NCBI RefSeq assembly: GCF_003945595.2
Contig: NW_024104313.1
Location: 806,001 to 870,000, forward strand
Source of the DNA: Pipra filicauda
Lineage: Eukaryota; Chordata; Aves; Passeriformes; Pipridae
Direction of reading: 5' to 3'
Length of the DNA stretch: 64,000 nt
Shown: positions 12,742-25,343 of the stretch, piece by piece
Layout of the letters: each line of letters starts with the position of its first letter
Position numbering within the stretch: position 1 is the first letter of the stretch
Position numbers and translations under genes: made by a program
Notes under the pieces: generated by a model
Told to the model about the DNA's origin: nothing
What the model saw: only the letters and a program-made list of their open reading frames with translations
Databases searched by the model: none

Positions 12742-12762
12742 TCATTCTTCGTCTGTGCAAAC
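12742..12762 (-). CDS. MAP3K4: MAP3K4 exon 27, coding part
   Basis: The last coding piece is only 21 nt and encodes VCTDEE and TGA, the conserved C-terminus of MAP3K4. The acceptor (cttcacag) ends at 12763. It is too short to stand out alone. It was located because the exon 26 frame stops at FVK before a GT donor and this is the only matching tail. The 3' UTR continues to lower coordinates. Confidence 0.93.
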   Translation of the reverse strand, partial: VCTDEE

Positions 12763-13689
12763 CTGTGAAGGAAGCAAAAGGCAGTTACTTCAGTGGTCTC
12801 CGTACTGCAGCGAGAAGATGACAACAAATCAATTTCTTAAGCACCTTTCAGACATCTCTGAAGCTTCTTCCTTCTCCCTTGTTACACAGATAATGCATAA
12901 CAAGCATTTATATGCGAGTGTACTGCCATTCCCACTGTCACCATGCAACCCTTAGGTGCCTAAAGCCCTGTTTTGCCTCTGTGATGGAGGGGATCTGGCT
13001 ACAGTTGCCCTGATGAGGAATGGGTATGATGATCTCAAACACACTATTACTGAACCAGAGCACCAGAGTGAACAACTTTGTGCTGGAAAATGGGACAGAA
13101 TTCAATAACATTTGTACTTCTTCAAAGAAGTTACTAATCTACCTCAATTTGTAGCTGTGAATATTTGCCTATACTTAAATACTCACAGCATAGTTCATGC
13201 AATAACTGCAGACTGTTACACCAACTGCCAGATGAACATTCAATATGAACTTAAGTTCAAATAAAAACTTAAAGCAGACCCTTACACAGAAGGATGGTGG
13301 AGTTCTCTATCATGTGCTGGTTTCACTTTTTATGGAGGAGGCCTTTATCTCTAGAAACCTGTACATAGGTACTTGCTAAAGTTTTCAGCACAGAGCCCTT
13401 CAGATCCAATGAGCTACCACCGAGTTGAAGCCTGACTAGTCTTGTCAACATAAAGATAATGCATATCAAAACAGCTGTGAAAGTTCATTGCATGGTGCAC
13501 AACCAGGTCCTATAGTCAAATGTTTGCTAAAAACATCACATGTGCTTCTGGAAAGTTTCCACACCACGTTTTCTGGACAGCGTCAACTTGATACCAAGCC
13601 CTGGTGGCATCGCTGCAAACAATGAAGCCAACTAAAAGCTGCTTCCGATTCCCGTCTGCAGTTTTTATAGCTGAAGTCATCAGACAAAC
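12763..13689 (-). other. MAP3K4 intron 26
   Basis: A 0.93 kb intron with donor gtttgt. Its first bases resemble the start of exon 27, so unspliced reading continues briefly as VCL instead of VCT before diverging. I see no repeat in it. Confidence 0.85.
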
Positions 13690-13869
13690 CTTGACAAAAG
13701 GATGATCGAGGAGCTGGCTGGCCGTCCACCTCATCTTTGGGTCACTTTCCAAGCAGTGGCAAAGGAAGTCTTTCCCTTCTGGGCTCACCTTGTCAGGAAT
13801 AGGAGGTTTATGACCCATCCCCACTTTATACATGATCTGGAAGTTGTGCTCATATTCATGCCAAGGCCT
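13690..13869 (-). CDS. MAP3K4: MAP3K4 exon 26, kinase C-lobe
   Basis: Sixty codons from RPWHEYEHNFQIMYK to DHPFVK. This is the end of the kinase C-lobe (subdomains X-XI), including the invariant arginine in MRWTASQLLDHPF. The exon is phase 0 at both ends, with acceptor tcttgcag and donor gtttgt. Confidence 0.97.
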
Positions 13870-14064
13870 CTGCAAGAGGTAACAGCATTGCTAAGTGCAA
13901 GCTTTAGTGAGTAACTTGCTATCCACTAGAGCACGTATTTCTGTACTCCAGGAAATTAAAAACCACCCCATGACTTGCAGACTTACGTGTGACAAATTGC
14001 TGAGAGTGGGACCAGAATTTGCAGAGAAACTGCTAAGAAACATCAGCACATGAAACATCCCTAC

Positions 14065-14171
14065 CTTGCCAGTGACCATCTCTATAACAACACAGCCCAG
14101 GCTCCAGATGTCTGCTGCACGTCCATGTCCCTCTCCTTTAGCTCTAGTAATCACTTCTGGAGCCATGTATG
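14065..14171 (-). CDS. MAP3K4: MAP3K4 exon 25, APE motif
   Basis: It completes the alanine codon from exon 24, then encodes [16 protein letters not shown] and [17 protein letters not shown]. It carries the APE motif (subdomain VIII) and the DxWSxG motif (subdomain IX). The acceptor, tttcaaag, has a weak pyrimidine tract, but the frame and family match are unambiguous. Confidence 0.96.
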
Positions 14172-14719
14172 CTTTGAAACAACATATACGATGCCATCAG
14201 TTCATACAGCAGAAGGAACAGCATATATCAAGTGACTAACTCGGTAAACCAAATGCTTTTTAATACATCTGTAATGAACTACTACTCAGCTTTTCTTGCC
14301 AAGTTTTGCCATTTGCTAGCTTCTTGTTCTTTGACACATTTGCAGCATAAATGTTTTTCAGTTTGAAAAGTGACAGTGAAAATGCTGCTACACTACATGC
14401 TTTCAGTTATTGCCCTTTTTTGAAAATAGATTAAGGAGCTCTTTAGTAAGAAGAGTACTGTTTCAGTAAGACTGCAGAGAAAGATACAACCCCAGAAAAC
14501 ACAAGCTCCAGCATCTTTATGATTACCAGATAAATACAGTGTTATCTGTCCTGTTATACCATTCACTGATTGTCTGGCTTCTGGATATAAAGCAGAACTA
14601 GCTGAGGTAAAATCAAGTTTCCCTGAAGCACAAGGTTTTACTCCAGCCCAGACTTTTGGCAAAGATATCTTCTTTTATGGGTAAGTAGACAAGTACCTGC
14701 ATAGCACAAGCTTCCTTAC
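14172..14719 (-). other. MAP3K4 intron 24
   Basis: A 548-bp intron between the exon holding DFG and the exon holding APE. No repeat or second exon is seen. Confidence 0.85.
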
Positions 14720-14842
14720 CTGCAGTCCCCAAGGTACTGTTCACTTCTCCAGGCATTGTCTGGGTATTGTTCTTCAGCTTCACTGAGCAGCCAAAGTCTC
14801 CTAGTTTAATCAGTCCAGATGAGGTAAGAAAGATGTTGGCTC
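14720..14842 (-). CDS. MAP3K4: MAP3K4 exon 24, DFG and activation loop
   Basis: Encodes ANIFLTSSGLIKLGDFGCSV and the activation segment ending NSTLGTA. The DFG aspartate that binds magnesium is present, as are the threonines of the activation loop, where MAP3K4 is autophosphorylated according to the literature. The glycine codon is split with exon 23. The acceptor is tttcctag. Confidence 0.97.
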
Positions 14843-15237
14843 CTAGGAAACACAAGAAAACACAGTAACACTTGTTTAAACCAGAGTTGAATTGAGGAAT
14901 GAAGGCTTCTCAATATATATACCCTTGGAAATTACACAGTGGATGATAGCTGAATTCACACTTAGATCTTTAGCTGTGGATTAAGTGTAGAACATGATAG
15001 CATTAAAGATGTTTTGGTGGGTTTGTGTTATCACAAAACGTACTGGAAGTTGACAACAAGTGTTCAAAACACAAAGCAGTACGGCAGGCAAATTCAACAG
15101 CTTTCCATACAAGGTTGTTACAAGAAATTAATCCTCCAGGAATACAGGAATTCCAGCACTTCTCCTTGTGAGTGTTAAATCTCCCACCAGCCATCTTTTC
15201 AGTTCTGCTGAGTCAAGACAGAGATACCATACTTGTC

Positions 15238-15796
15238 ATCAAAAACAGCGTGGCCAGTGGGACCAGGGAAGTGATTGTCCCTCTGTACTCAGCACCTAGC
15301 GTGGCTGAACTGTATCCAGTTCTGGGTGCCTCACTTCAAGAAGGACACTGAGGTGCTGGAGAAACTTCAGAGAAGGGCAACAGAGCTGGTGAGCATTCCA
15401 GAGCTCAAGTCCTATGCAGAGCAGCTGAGGGAGCTGGGGTTGTTTAGCCTGGAGAAAAGGAGGCTCAGGGGAGACCTCATGACTCTCTACAACCACCTGA
15501 AAGGAGGTTGTAGCCAGGTGGGGATTGGTCTCTTCCCCGAGGCAACCAGTGACAGGATGAGAGGACATAATCTCAAGCTGCACCAGGGGACATTCCAGTT
15601 GGACATCAGGAAGAATTTCTTCACTGAAAGGGTGGTCAGGCTGCCCAAGGAGGTGGTGGAGTCACTATCCCTGGAGGTGTTCAAGGGATAATTGGATGTG
15701 GACTTACTGCCATGTTCTAGTTGGTGTGGTGGTGGTCGGTCAAAGGTTGGACTCTGTGACCTTAGAGGTCTTTTCCAACCTTAATGATTATATGGT
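15238..15796 (+). mobile_element. CR1 LINE, 5'-truncated
   Basis: A CR1 retrotransposon 3' fragment, antisense to MAP3K4. Frame +2 is open from 15275 to 15691 and encodes the C-terminal end of the CR1 ORF2 protein, with typical strings [15 protein letters not shown] and [12 protein letters not shown]. The element ends with the CR1 3' UTR (gaggtcttttccaacctt, then atgatt). It is one of the least decayed copies here, but only the end of the polyprotein remains, so it cannot move by itself. Confidence 0.93.
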
Positions 15797-16276
15797 CACA
15801 GCTTGCAAAATGGAGCTTAGAGCACTTTATTACATACACTACGAAATGCCTACTCCTATTGCACTCTACTTCCTGAGTAATTTTTGGAGGAAGGCTACTG
15901 TTAAAATAGCTGGCTATACTGCCTGCTTACCCTAGAATGAAGTTTCTAGGATAGTTAAAAATCTCCAAGGGGAATCTGCAGTTGGCTTCAAGTCACTTGC
16001 TCAACATAACACTGCAAAATAAGCCAAGTGGTTTTGACAACCTGTGGTTCTCTTTCACTCAACATCCTACCAAAATGCATGTTGACAGCCAACAGAAAAC
16101 AGCAGAAGGAGTTCACTATATATGTCAGGCCAAAGCCTGGATTCTGCAAGTATCACAATGAAGCCACAAGTAGGTTGCAAGTATCACCTGGCAGAAACAG
16201 CTTCAGCTGTGATCTCTCTTAAGATGGATGGTATGCACAGAAGAAAAGTGTAGAATTTATTCCTATTCTAGGACAA

Positions 16277-16309
16277 TATTCCTAGAGTAGAATTCCTACT
16301 CTAGGAATA
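16277..16309. repeat. Perfect 14-bp inverted repeat
   Basis: The arms 16277-16290 and 16296-16309 are exact reverse complements, separated by aattc. A related string (ctattctagga) lies just upstream. No coding or transposon context is seen. Confidence 0.85.
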
Positions 16310-18694
16310 GGTAGATGTTGGGGATTTCATTACACCTAGCCTCTTCCCAAGTCACACAAAAGATTAATTCAAAAATGGTTCATGTGAATAAACCTTCCAA
16401 AGTTTCTCACTTCTGTTCCACCTTGAACATAGGTCAGTGCAGAAATTCTTGGCTGCTCCTCCTTTGTGTTGTCTTAGTTAATGACTTTTTCCAGTTAGCT
16501 TGGCTGGGTATCCCCAAGATATTCAAAAAAGATCCTCAAAAAGCTCAAGTTAAAAAAGGCAGTGCAGGGTCAATGATGCCAAAATCCTGCCCATTTCTCA
16601 AAGGGCTCTCTAACTATTGTGAGAATGGTTGATAACTATTTAGTCCAAGAGGAATTACACAGAACTGCAATTAAAGGAGGAGCAAAATGATTAACAAAAA
16701 TAAATTCCAACCTTTAAGTATTGTAGGCTTTTACAAGTTCTGAAAGAAGAACTAAGGTTCAGGGAATACAACTCTTCTGCACATTGTGTCCATAGGTTTT
16801 CCACTTCCAGCATTCAGATGCCTACACACACACCAGAATTCTTTGGCTGGATTCTGCATTTTGCTATCAGAGGGACATACATGTCCAGAGTCACCCTGCA
16901 ATCACAGGCATGTGTAATGGAGCTGGGTAGACCATCCCTCAGTTTCCTGAATGAATGAGAATCCAGAAACACACCAAAGGAGTATAAGAAGGCAGCTTCG
17001 TGAGACATTAAGACTCCTGGCATTAGAAGAGTGACACCTGCTTTTTCCTTTGAACTACTGCCAACAGCTTTTCTAATGATTTTCAAGCAGTTGCTTGTCA
17101 GAGAGAAAGTAGGCGCACTTAGCCCAAAGAGCTTACAAAAAATAGCCATCACTAACAAACACTTTTTCAAGGATGTTTTGGAAACCTATGTTTCCATTCC
17201 TCAAGAAAGCCACATGAAAATTTCAGAGAAGGCTACAAAAGCAGTTTTCAACTACCTACAGTGGGTGGAGCCTGGTAGTGCTACAGTGCAACAATCTCTC
17301 TTCTAAGTCGAATGCTATTGGCATAACTTTGTTTCCTACAGTTCAGAACCTACTTCTAAGGCCTTTCAAACCAAAGTTTGTCCCTTTTAATAAAAAGTGC
17401 TTACAATTCAGCATAAGTGTTACCATGAAAGCTCCTGTGAGCCCTCTTCCTGAAAGCACCTGGAACCGTTAAATGGAACAAAGCACTAAACTAAAGTTTC
17501 CCCAAGAAGAAAGAGACAGCACTAGAAGATTCATGTTGCTGACACTTTATGTCAGCTGAATAAGGCTTCCACTGGATGTGTTGTCTGCTGAAGCCTCTGT
17601 TTTGTAAGATGCTTGTTCAGAAACCAAGACCAGACTCTGGAAGGAGTCTTTAAAAGGGTCTCCTTCTTAAAGAAACCTGCACAGAATCCAGCAGGACCTC
17701 AGTAAGAGGAGAGTAGACAAAAGGGCAGTACTTTGAGGATGGCCAATGCTTTTTAGTTTTGACAGTTAATGCTACTGGGAATGTAACAGAATTCCTACCA
17801 TATCTGCACAGTTAATGGGCAAAATTAAGCAAGAGACCACCACTGACACAGCAGAAAGGCACCGCATGTCCATCTGTTCCTTCCCTCCCCCTACACCTAC
17901 ACTATCAAAAGCACCTTCATTGGATGTACTTGGCAGAGGCAAGAGGTTGCCCAGTTCTGCACAGCCCTCCTGCTGCGATACCACAGCAGGACAACCTTCT
18001 GGGCAAACTGCAAACAAAGAGCTAATGTCAGAAGCCATACTCCTGCTAGAGAAAACAACAGTCATGACCAAAACCATTTAAACTCAAGTTTCACGCCCTG
18101 TACCTCTGCCAAATCAGCCCCATAGTAAGCACAGTGAAAACTGCACTAGCATGATAGTCCAAAGGGTTTGGGGGAAATCCTGTGAGTCCAAAAAGCAGTA
18201 CCAAAAGCCCCACTAAAGGCTGTGGCATAATTCCAGAAAAAGAGGAGCTCAGACATTTCTCAGCAGTGCTTAAGCAGTGCAGCAGCCAAACTGATTCAGG
18301 AAACAAGCAGGCCAAATGCTACTCCTGGATGAGAAAAATCAGCTTTGGCATACTCTTTTACTTAGTCTCTTTGAAAGCATGACACATGCCCATAGCCTTC
18401 TCTTGAACAGTTTTTTGTCTCTTGCTGAATGACCTTCCTTGCCTTGTGCTCATCAGGAAGACAGGAATGGCAGGAGTTCTGAGCTAACAACAAAGTTAAC
18501 AAGAAGACAGTAATACAGTAGCAGTCTGATGAAGACTTTTTGGCCTGGACTATCTCATTCACAGGTTTCTGATTTAATAAAGCTTCAGATACAATCCCTT
18601 TTCTGTATTCATGCTGAAAGCACAATCCAAGCACTCTTCAGGAATGTGCCCTTCTCTCCTGAAGAGAACGCACGAGGCATGGTCTCATTAATTC

Positions 18695-19217
18695 TTCTCA
18701 ATTCAGCACTTGAGACCACACCTTGAGTGCTGCAACTTGCTTTTAGGCTCCCCAGTAAAAGATAGACAATGACGTACTGGAGCAAACCCAGAAGAAGATG
18801 GTCAGATGGCATCAAGATGGTCAGAGGGCTGGAGCACACAACGTACAAGGAGAGGCTGCAAGATGGGTTTGTTTAGCTTGAAGGAGGGGGAGCGTCTGCA
18901 CGGAGGAATTTATTGCTGTTTTCAGCTGGGTAATGGGAGGACAGCAAGACTATGCAAAGTCTTTTTCCTCAAGGGCACACTGTAAAATGATAACACAACA
19001 GCAACCTTTGCAAATTCCAGGGAGGTATCAAAATAAGTTTCTAACAACAGGGATAGATCAATCATTGGAAGAGAGCATCTCCATCCCTGCAGATACACAT
19101 ATCTCAACAATGACCAATCTGATCAAATTTGGCATTGAATCTGATACTGAGGCTGGACCTGTTTAGAACAGAGAGCTTGACTAGATGTCCACAGGTTCCC
19201 TTCAGCATTAACTATTC
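18695..19217 (+). mobile_element. Old, degenerate CR1 fragment
   Basis: CR1-like text can be followed from a gagaccacacctt region through gtcagagggctggagcac and gagaggctg to a decayed 3' end (cttgactagatg, then ggttcccttcagcatt). Indels break every frame. It is more diverged than the CR1 at 15238, so probably an older insertion. The boundaries are approximate. Confidence 0.72.
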
Positions 19218-19631
19218 CACCCTTCTCGATCACTGCGCAGAACAGCTTCCTGACAAAAACTGAAGTAATTCCAACTGATGAAACTGGGTTTAGCCACAGG
19301 GGTTAAAATTTAATACCCAGATAAAGATTAAAAGAGTATCCTAAAATACTATCTTCTGCTACATACTAGCACCACCTACTTTTCACATGGATGCAGATTA
19401 AGCAAAAATATAACAACAAATGTAACAAGCCAACATGACCCTCAGTTTGCCCTCACAGCCGCAGGTTGTGGCAAACCATGGTTTTTGGCAGCTGAATCTT
19501 GCTACATTTTTCACCCTCATAGAGCTGGATGCCACAATAGCATCTGAAAGACAATGGTGGCACAAAGGGACACTGCTAACCAAAAGCCTATTTTTGAGCA
19601 CACAGTGCTTGCAGACACCAACTGTGGGATA

Positions 19632-19665
19632 CAGATAAACAATTACTATAAGAATTGTTTATCTG
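19632..19665. repeat. Perfect 13-bp inverted repeat
   Basis: The arms 19632-19644 (cagataaacaatt) and 19653-19665 are exact reverse complements with an 8-nt spacer. They lie in MAP3K4 intron 23. Confidence 0.85.
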
Positions 19666-21486
19666 CTGCTAGAAGAAACAGATCCACAGTAATGTTTAGC
19701 AAACATGCCATGAGAGATGTAGTGTAATCTGACAGCAAGATTTTCATAGGAAGCAGTTTTAACAGTCTGATACATCATTCTTCCCTATCAGAAAAATAAG
19801 AGTACCTATCTACACAAGAACTAAAATTAAAAACAAAGTGTTCTTTACTGCTGTTAGCCTGAAAATTTGGGGATGCAATGTTAGCATAAAAGGAGACAGA
19901 GCAAAAGCCTTCTAATGCAACATCAGGTATCCTTTGTAAAAATACCCTCTGTGGTCTGTCTTCATGTTCTGTCACAAAGTTTCAGGAAGGTCTGTACACA
20001 GATGTGTCTGCAGTGACCCTCTGTTTAAAACTGCTGTTACTCTTAAGAAACTCCCCAACATTTGACAGGAGGAACCTGTTGCAACAGAAATGCCCTCAGA
20101 TAACACCCCATTACAGTTCTGTTAAACAGCTCTTCTCACTTCATGCATTTCCCTGAAGAGAAGACCTATTTGGAAATATATCCAGATATCAGCAATGACA
20201 CTGAGCAGCACAAAAGAAATCCCTGTCAGCCAGCCTTGGATTGTGATCACAACGAGCTTCCAGGAGAGAGTAATCCAGTTAAGCATAACCTGGACATGGA
20301 ATGATCAAGAAAAGGGCAAAGGAGGGCACTGGGGCACTGTGAAAAGCACAAAGGGAAATCCACAACTGGAGAGAAACCTTTGGTGAGGAAGGAGAACCAG
20401 AAAAGGTAAGATTGCTGGGGAATGGGAGTGAGGGAAAGTGTTTTCTAGGAAAAAAAAAAGCCAAACTGACTCAAGAGTGGCCTACCTGGGTGGAAGGCCT
20501 CTGGATCGTAGATAGTTCTTTAGTTCTTTTCCCAAATGAGAAGCACGAGGCCAAAGGACCAAGAGCAACTGGGAACCTCCTACACTGCTGCGGTGATTCA
20601 AAACCCTGTGAGCAAGAGGGACATAGAAACCCAGCATCGTTGGGTTGCACTGCCTTGCCATAAAATGAGCATTCACAGGGCACATTGTGTGCATTGTTTC
20701 CTCTGCCTTTGGTTAACTTTCTGCCACTGGTGAGCAAAGTATGCCAGACTAACAAAACCAAGATAACTAGACATGGAGGATGTTGTTGGAAGGCGCAGAC
20801 AAAGAAAAATGAACTTGGAATGAGGACTGACACTGAGTGCCTTAAACACATGCCAAAACCAACCCCCCTTTAGTTACTGTAGTCCACATCTGCTCATTTT
20901 GTAAGCAAATACTGACAGCCAGGCATGAGAAGATAAATGTATGGAAAAAACCACTAGGTAAGTAATTTTAAGATATCCCTTTAACTTCTTTTAACAAGGT
21001 TTTTATTACTACTTTTATTTACTACGTTTAAACACTTTGGGAAAATGGAATCACAAGGAAAAGTTCTGATGCTCAATTCTAGCACTGTATACTGCTTGTC
21101 AGCTCTAGAAAACACCACTGTTATTTGCACAGACAAGAAAAAAACAGCATAACTCAGTACATTATTACTAAAAATGCGGTGACTAATAATTAAGATTGTT
21201 TTAACAACTGTCCAAGCTCAACAACCTCCAGAGAAAATATATAAATCATGGGCACAATTTATGAGTTTGAAATGACAACTGTGAATATTTTTTATGATCT
21301 ACACTTAAAAAAAAAGAGCATGTAACTAGCCAGTAATTTGTAAACTCAAGAGTCAGTGGAAGGCTTCATACATTTAATGGCTTATAAATAATGCACACTA
21401 AATCTGCAAATATATTCCCCCATTCTTTCCCCTGCTCTCATCTACCACACTGAAACAACAACATTACCTTTTTTGGTTAACATTAC

Positions 21487-21646
21487 CTTTAATGTCTCGA
21501 TGAACAATACCATGTTCATGTAGTACATTGATAGCAATCGTGATTTGCTTTGAGTAGAGCCTAATGACATGCTCCTGAAGGCCCAGTTTTGATACTTCCT
21601 CCAGAGTGCCCTCATCACAGTACTCCATGAAGATGTACATTTCTTC
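21487..21646 (-). CDS. MAP3K4: MAP3K4 exon 23, hinge and HRD loop
   Basis: Fifty-three codons plus one base. It starts EEMYIFMEYCDEGTL (hinge and start of the C-lobe) and ends HGIVHRDIK, the catalytic loop with the HRD aspartate and the following lysine. The glycine codon is completed by exon 24. The acceptor is cacaacag and the donor gtaatg. Confidence 0.97.
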
Positions 21647-23093
21647 CTGTTGTGGGAACCAAACCGGATTTGATTGGATATAATTTTTATTTTTTTTTAA
21701 ACACTGAATTAGGACCAAGTTTTCCTTACGTCCTTTGTTGTTCATGAAAAGACCAAAGAAAATATCATGTAATGTTTTAATGGAAGTATCTCTTACCATG
21801 GAATATCTAATAAATCATCTCTTCAGAACTCTATTCTCTCTGGCATGCTGCAACCTAATATATTCTATTGCACAGCTATGGAAAATTTCTGCTACATATC
21901 TATCTGCATCATTTGTACATAACTGCTAGTATTTGGGTGTATAAAAATACATTACTTTGGCATCAACCAAAAGACACTTTGGAAATCTTGCAGGTATATT
22001 ACAGAGAAATCCAAACAGATCTTTGGTTTATTTAGAAAAAAGAAAAAACAAGCTAAATGATATTTTGGGCTTGGTTTTTATCCCCTCTTTCTCCCAGTTC
22101 CTGCAACATCATGTGTTGATTGCTTAATTGCTTGGGATGGGCAAGTTTTTGTTGTTTTCTGTGGCTTGAACAAGTACACCAACTCTAACTCACTTTAAGG
22201 AAAAGTCAGGTTACTGTTCCCATTCTCTGCCTCCAAGCCCAGTCGATTTCAGCCAGACTCAATTAAAATAAAAAGATGGAAAAGACACTAAGCTCTTAGA
22301 AACTATTCTGAGAAACCAATGACCCAGTGGCACAGACATCCAAATTTGTGGCCCCAAGTAGAGAAATGCAGACAGAAAGCAGCCTTTGTCCCCTTTTAAA
22401 CCAGCAGTGGGTCAGCAAATCTACTAATTCATATTGAGCAAGTCAGTCAGATCCACTCAGCACTTCCCAGCCAGACACCAGGACTCAAGACCCCCAGCAT
22501 AAGTGGGAAGAGCATGGGGGAAGCAGAGAATAATAAAAAGCTGGGTATCTCAGCACACAACTCTGGAATCCAGCTCCATAAGAAAAACACATTTCATTAG
22601 TTCTGCTGCTCAAGCAAGAATACTTGTTTTTTCATTCTAAAGACATGCTAGCTGAATTCCAATACTTGTCTGGCATCAAGATTTAAATGCCAGCATAAAT
22701 TTTTTCCAAGATTTAACATTATATGATACTGGTACAACCTTTGCTACTAACAGTGACAGGTTTAGGCTATCTACACAAAGAAGTTACCATTCCATATATG
22801 ATATAGCTTGCTTTTAGAGCAGTTCAACAGACTAACAGCATAGAATAGCTACAGGATTACTCACTCTATTCACTTATTGTGAGCCTTCTCTGTTTATGTA
22901 CCAGTTCCAAAAGCTTTCTCCAAACTATGTTTCAGAGGTCTCAATATTCAGAGAAAAAAAGACACACTGCTATTCACAGAAACAGTCAGACAATTAGGAT
23001 GAACTAGAATGTTCTCATGTAAAACCTCCAATAACACAAAGCTCTTAATATTTCCTCTGCCATATAAAAAAGCCCAAATTTATGTTTTCTTAC

Positions 23094-23210
23094 CCTGTGG
23101 AGCTCCACACCAAAATAACGAACCAGATTAGGGTGTTTGATGCCTTCAAAAATCTTCAGTTCATCAGCTGTTTCTTTGATGGTTTTGTGATCATTAGGTT
23201 GAAATCTTAT
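23094..23210 (-). CDS. MAP3K4: MAP3K4 exon 22, kinase helix C
   Basis: Thirty-nine codons, phase 0 at both ends: IRFQPNDHKTIKETADELK, then KHPNLVRYFGVELHR. It includes helix C with the glutamate (ADELK) that pairs with the catalytic lysine of exon 21. The 117-nt length is a multiple of three, but skipping it would destroy the kinase fold. Confidence 0.97.
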
Positions 23211-25272
23211 CTGCAAGAAGATTTGTCATCATTTTGTTATTATTTGACATTAATAAGGAACAAAAAAAAAAAACCGAAGCAAACAACCCATCTTAAACTC
23301 AACATAAACCAAAAAACACTGGGGGGGAGGGGGAAGCTTTCTTCTCTTTCTTTTTTTTTTTTTTAAGAACAAAGTGCTGTTACTTAAATGTATAAATACA
23401 CATATGTGCAGATATACATCCCTTCCAAGCTTGCCATCTAGCTTAAATGTGGTAGACAGACACAGTACAAGAGAATCTGAAAGCAACATCAGTGAGAGCT
23501 ATCATTCAAGAAGGACTAATTGCCAGGTACTTCATCACTGGAGATTCTAAGAGATTTCTTTGGGTCTTCTTCAGTGAGAATGAGGGAGCTGCAAGGAAAA
23601 GGTGTGGCAGGGAACAAATAAAATCAAAGTTTTTCATGAAAGAAACAGGTTTTCATTACTTCTCCTACCATATGCTGTGATGGATTGTTCCTGGAGAAAA
23701 AAAAAGTTACCAAGTCTTCTGAAAAACTGATTTAAAGTTTCTGATCACACAAAGAAAAGCAAAATGAATAGCAAGTTACAGAAGATGCTCCTTTTACCAT
23801 ACTGTCAAAAGCAGAAGCTTCATTAACTGAGTGCAGGACAACTGCTAAAGAAATAAATGCACATATTTTGCCTTCAGTTGCTAGGATGTTATGATTGTTG
23901 GGTTCTGTGTAACAATTCCAGGATACAGTTTTTACTCAAACAGTGGTAAAATTAAATATATGAAGATTATAAAAAGGTGACAAATGACATTCAAGTATTT
24001 TATGTATTTCCTAATACATACTTGCAATACTGTGCATTTGTAGCAGAGCTTGTCCACCATAATTTGAAGCAATTTTAATGACCCTATGATTAAGACAGTA
24101 AAGTCTGAAGAAATCCTGGGGCAAGGGCAGGGGAACACAGTGTTTTTAACCAGTTTAAAAATAAATCATTCTTCTCTCAAGTTATTCTTTAAGAAATTCA
24201 GAAAAGCCTTTTATTTGGGAAGTTGCAAACAGTTTGCATGCAAGCCTATATTTAGCCTACTAGTGAAATGTCTGTCAAACAAGGTGTATTTATAAACTTA
24301 CTTGAGCTTCTGCTCAAGAGCACACACATGTTAATCTGTAAAAAGCATCTACATCTAGAAAGCAATTTTGAATTACAGAAACAGAGTGCTACTGATGGGG
24401 GGGAATGTTATTTCATTAAGAGAAAAAAATGTAACAACAACAAAATTCCAAGTGTTGGTATTAGTCAGTGAATAAGTATGATACAAGTTAAGCACAAGCC
24501 CACTCCTGCTTTTTTACACACTGAAAATCACGTAAGTATTGCGTGTGTGGAAGAACTGGCTCATAAAATGTAACTGCTGTAGCATCCAGTGCTGGCACGG
24601 TAACTGTTATGAACAGCTGACACTCACAGTTGTCTGAAGATGTAGAAATGCATTAAAACCATATTTTTTTTCAAAAAGAAAGGTGTTGTAGGGGAAACAA
24701 ATCTCTACACCTACACAGCTTTACTTCTATCCTGAAAATCAGATTTTCTGTACCCACCAGGTTAGTCAACAGTTTTGTGACTCAACCTAGCTCACTACAG
24801 GAGAAGCTGAAAAACATATAATGTCACACTTCCTACCTTTTGCTCTAAGGAACGAAGAAAAATGTAATAAAACATGAGAGGAAACACTGCAAAGTAAACT
24901 ACAAGTTTGTGTACAGTCTTTACTAATATTTAAAAATTATTGAAGATCTCTTAATGGGAGTTCACATATATTAAGCAAGCATTCATTAAGTTCACAACAT
25001 CCCTATGAGATTAGTAAGAAACACATTATCCATTTTACATAAATTTAAATTGAAAGCTATAGGGTGAAAGAAGAAAGCTTTAAGCAACTGCAACTTATGG
25101 AGGAAAAAGTGGTAAGAGTAGCTGTGGCTACATTAAGAAAATATGTCTTCCCATCCTTTCCCAGTTAGCTCACAACAGTGTCCAGAAACCCTCAATGCGT
25201 GCTAAGTCACATACATGTAGTTTAGGAAAAAAAAGCATGAGCAGCAGTGATTCTTGTATACACAGTACTCAC

Positions 25273-25343
25273 TTCCTTCATAGCCATCAGTTCTCCAGTG
25301 TCAACACTGATACAGGTATAGACCTTCCCATACTGGCCTTCAC
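25273..25343 (-). CDS. MAP3K4: MAP3K4 exon 21, ATP-binding loop
   Basis: Completes the glycine from exon 20, then encodes EGQYGKVYTCISVDTGELM and AMKE. This is the glycine-rich P-loop (GxGxxGxV) and the lysine that contacts ATP (AMK). The donor is gtgagt and the acceptor ttttgcag. Confidence 0.97.

Larger units (their letters stand above)
14843..21486 (-). other. MAP3K4 intron 23 (6.6 kb)
   Basis: The largest intron in the visible part of the gene. It holds two antisense CR1 fragments (15238-15796 and about 18695-19217) and two perfect hairpins (16277-16309 and 19632-19665). The rest is unremarkable unique sequence with no further exon recognised. Confidence 0.85.

Noticed and set aside
13516..13689. 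Alternative MAP3K4 C-terminus by reading through exon 26
   Set aside because: The frame stays open into intron 26, but the donor is canonical and the conserved tail VCTDEE is found at 12742-12762.
20471..20851. 126-codon - strand open frame in MAP3K4 intron 23
   Set aside because: No recognised domain and no exon signals linking it to MAP3K4. Probably chance.
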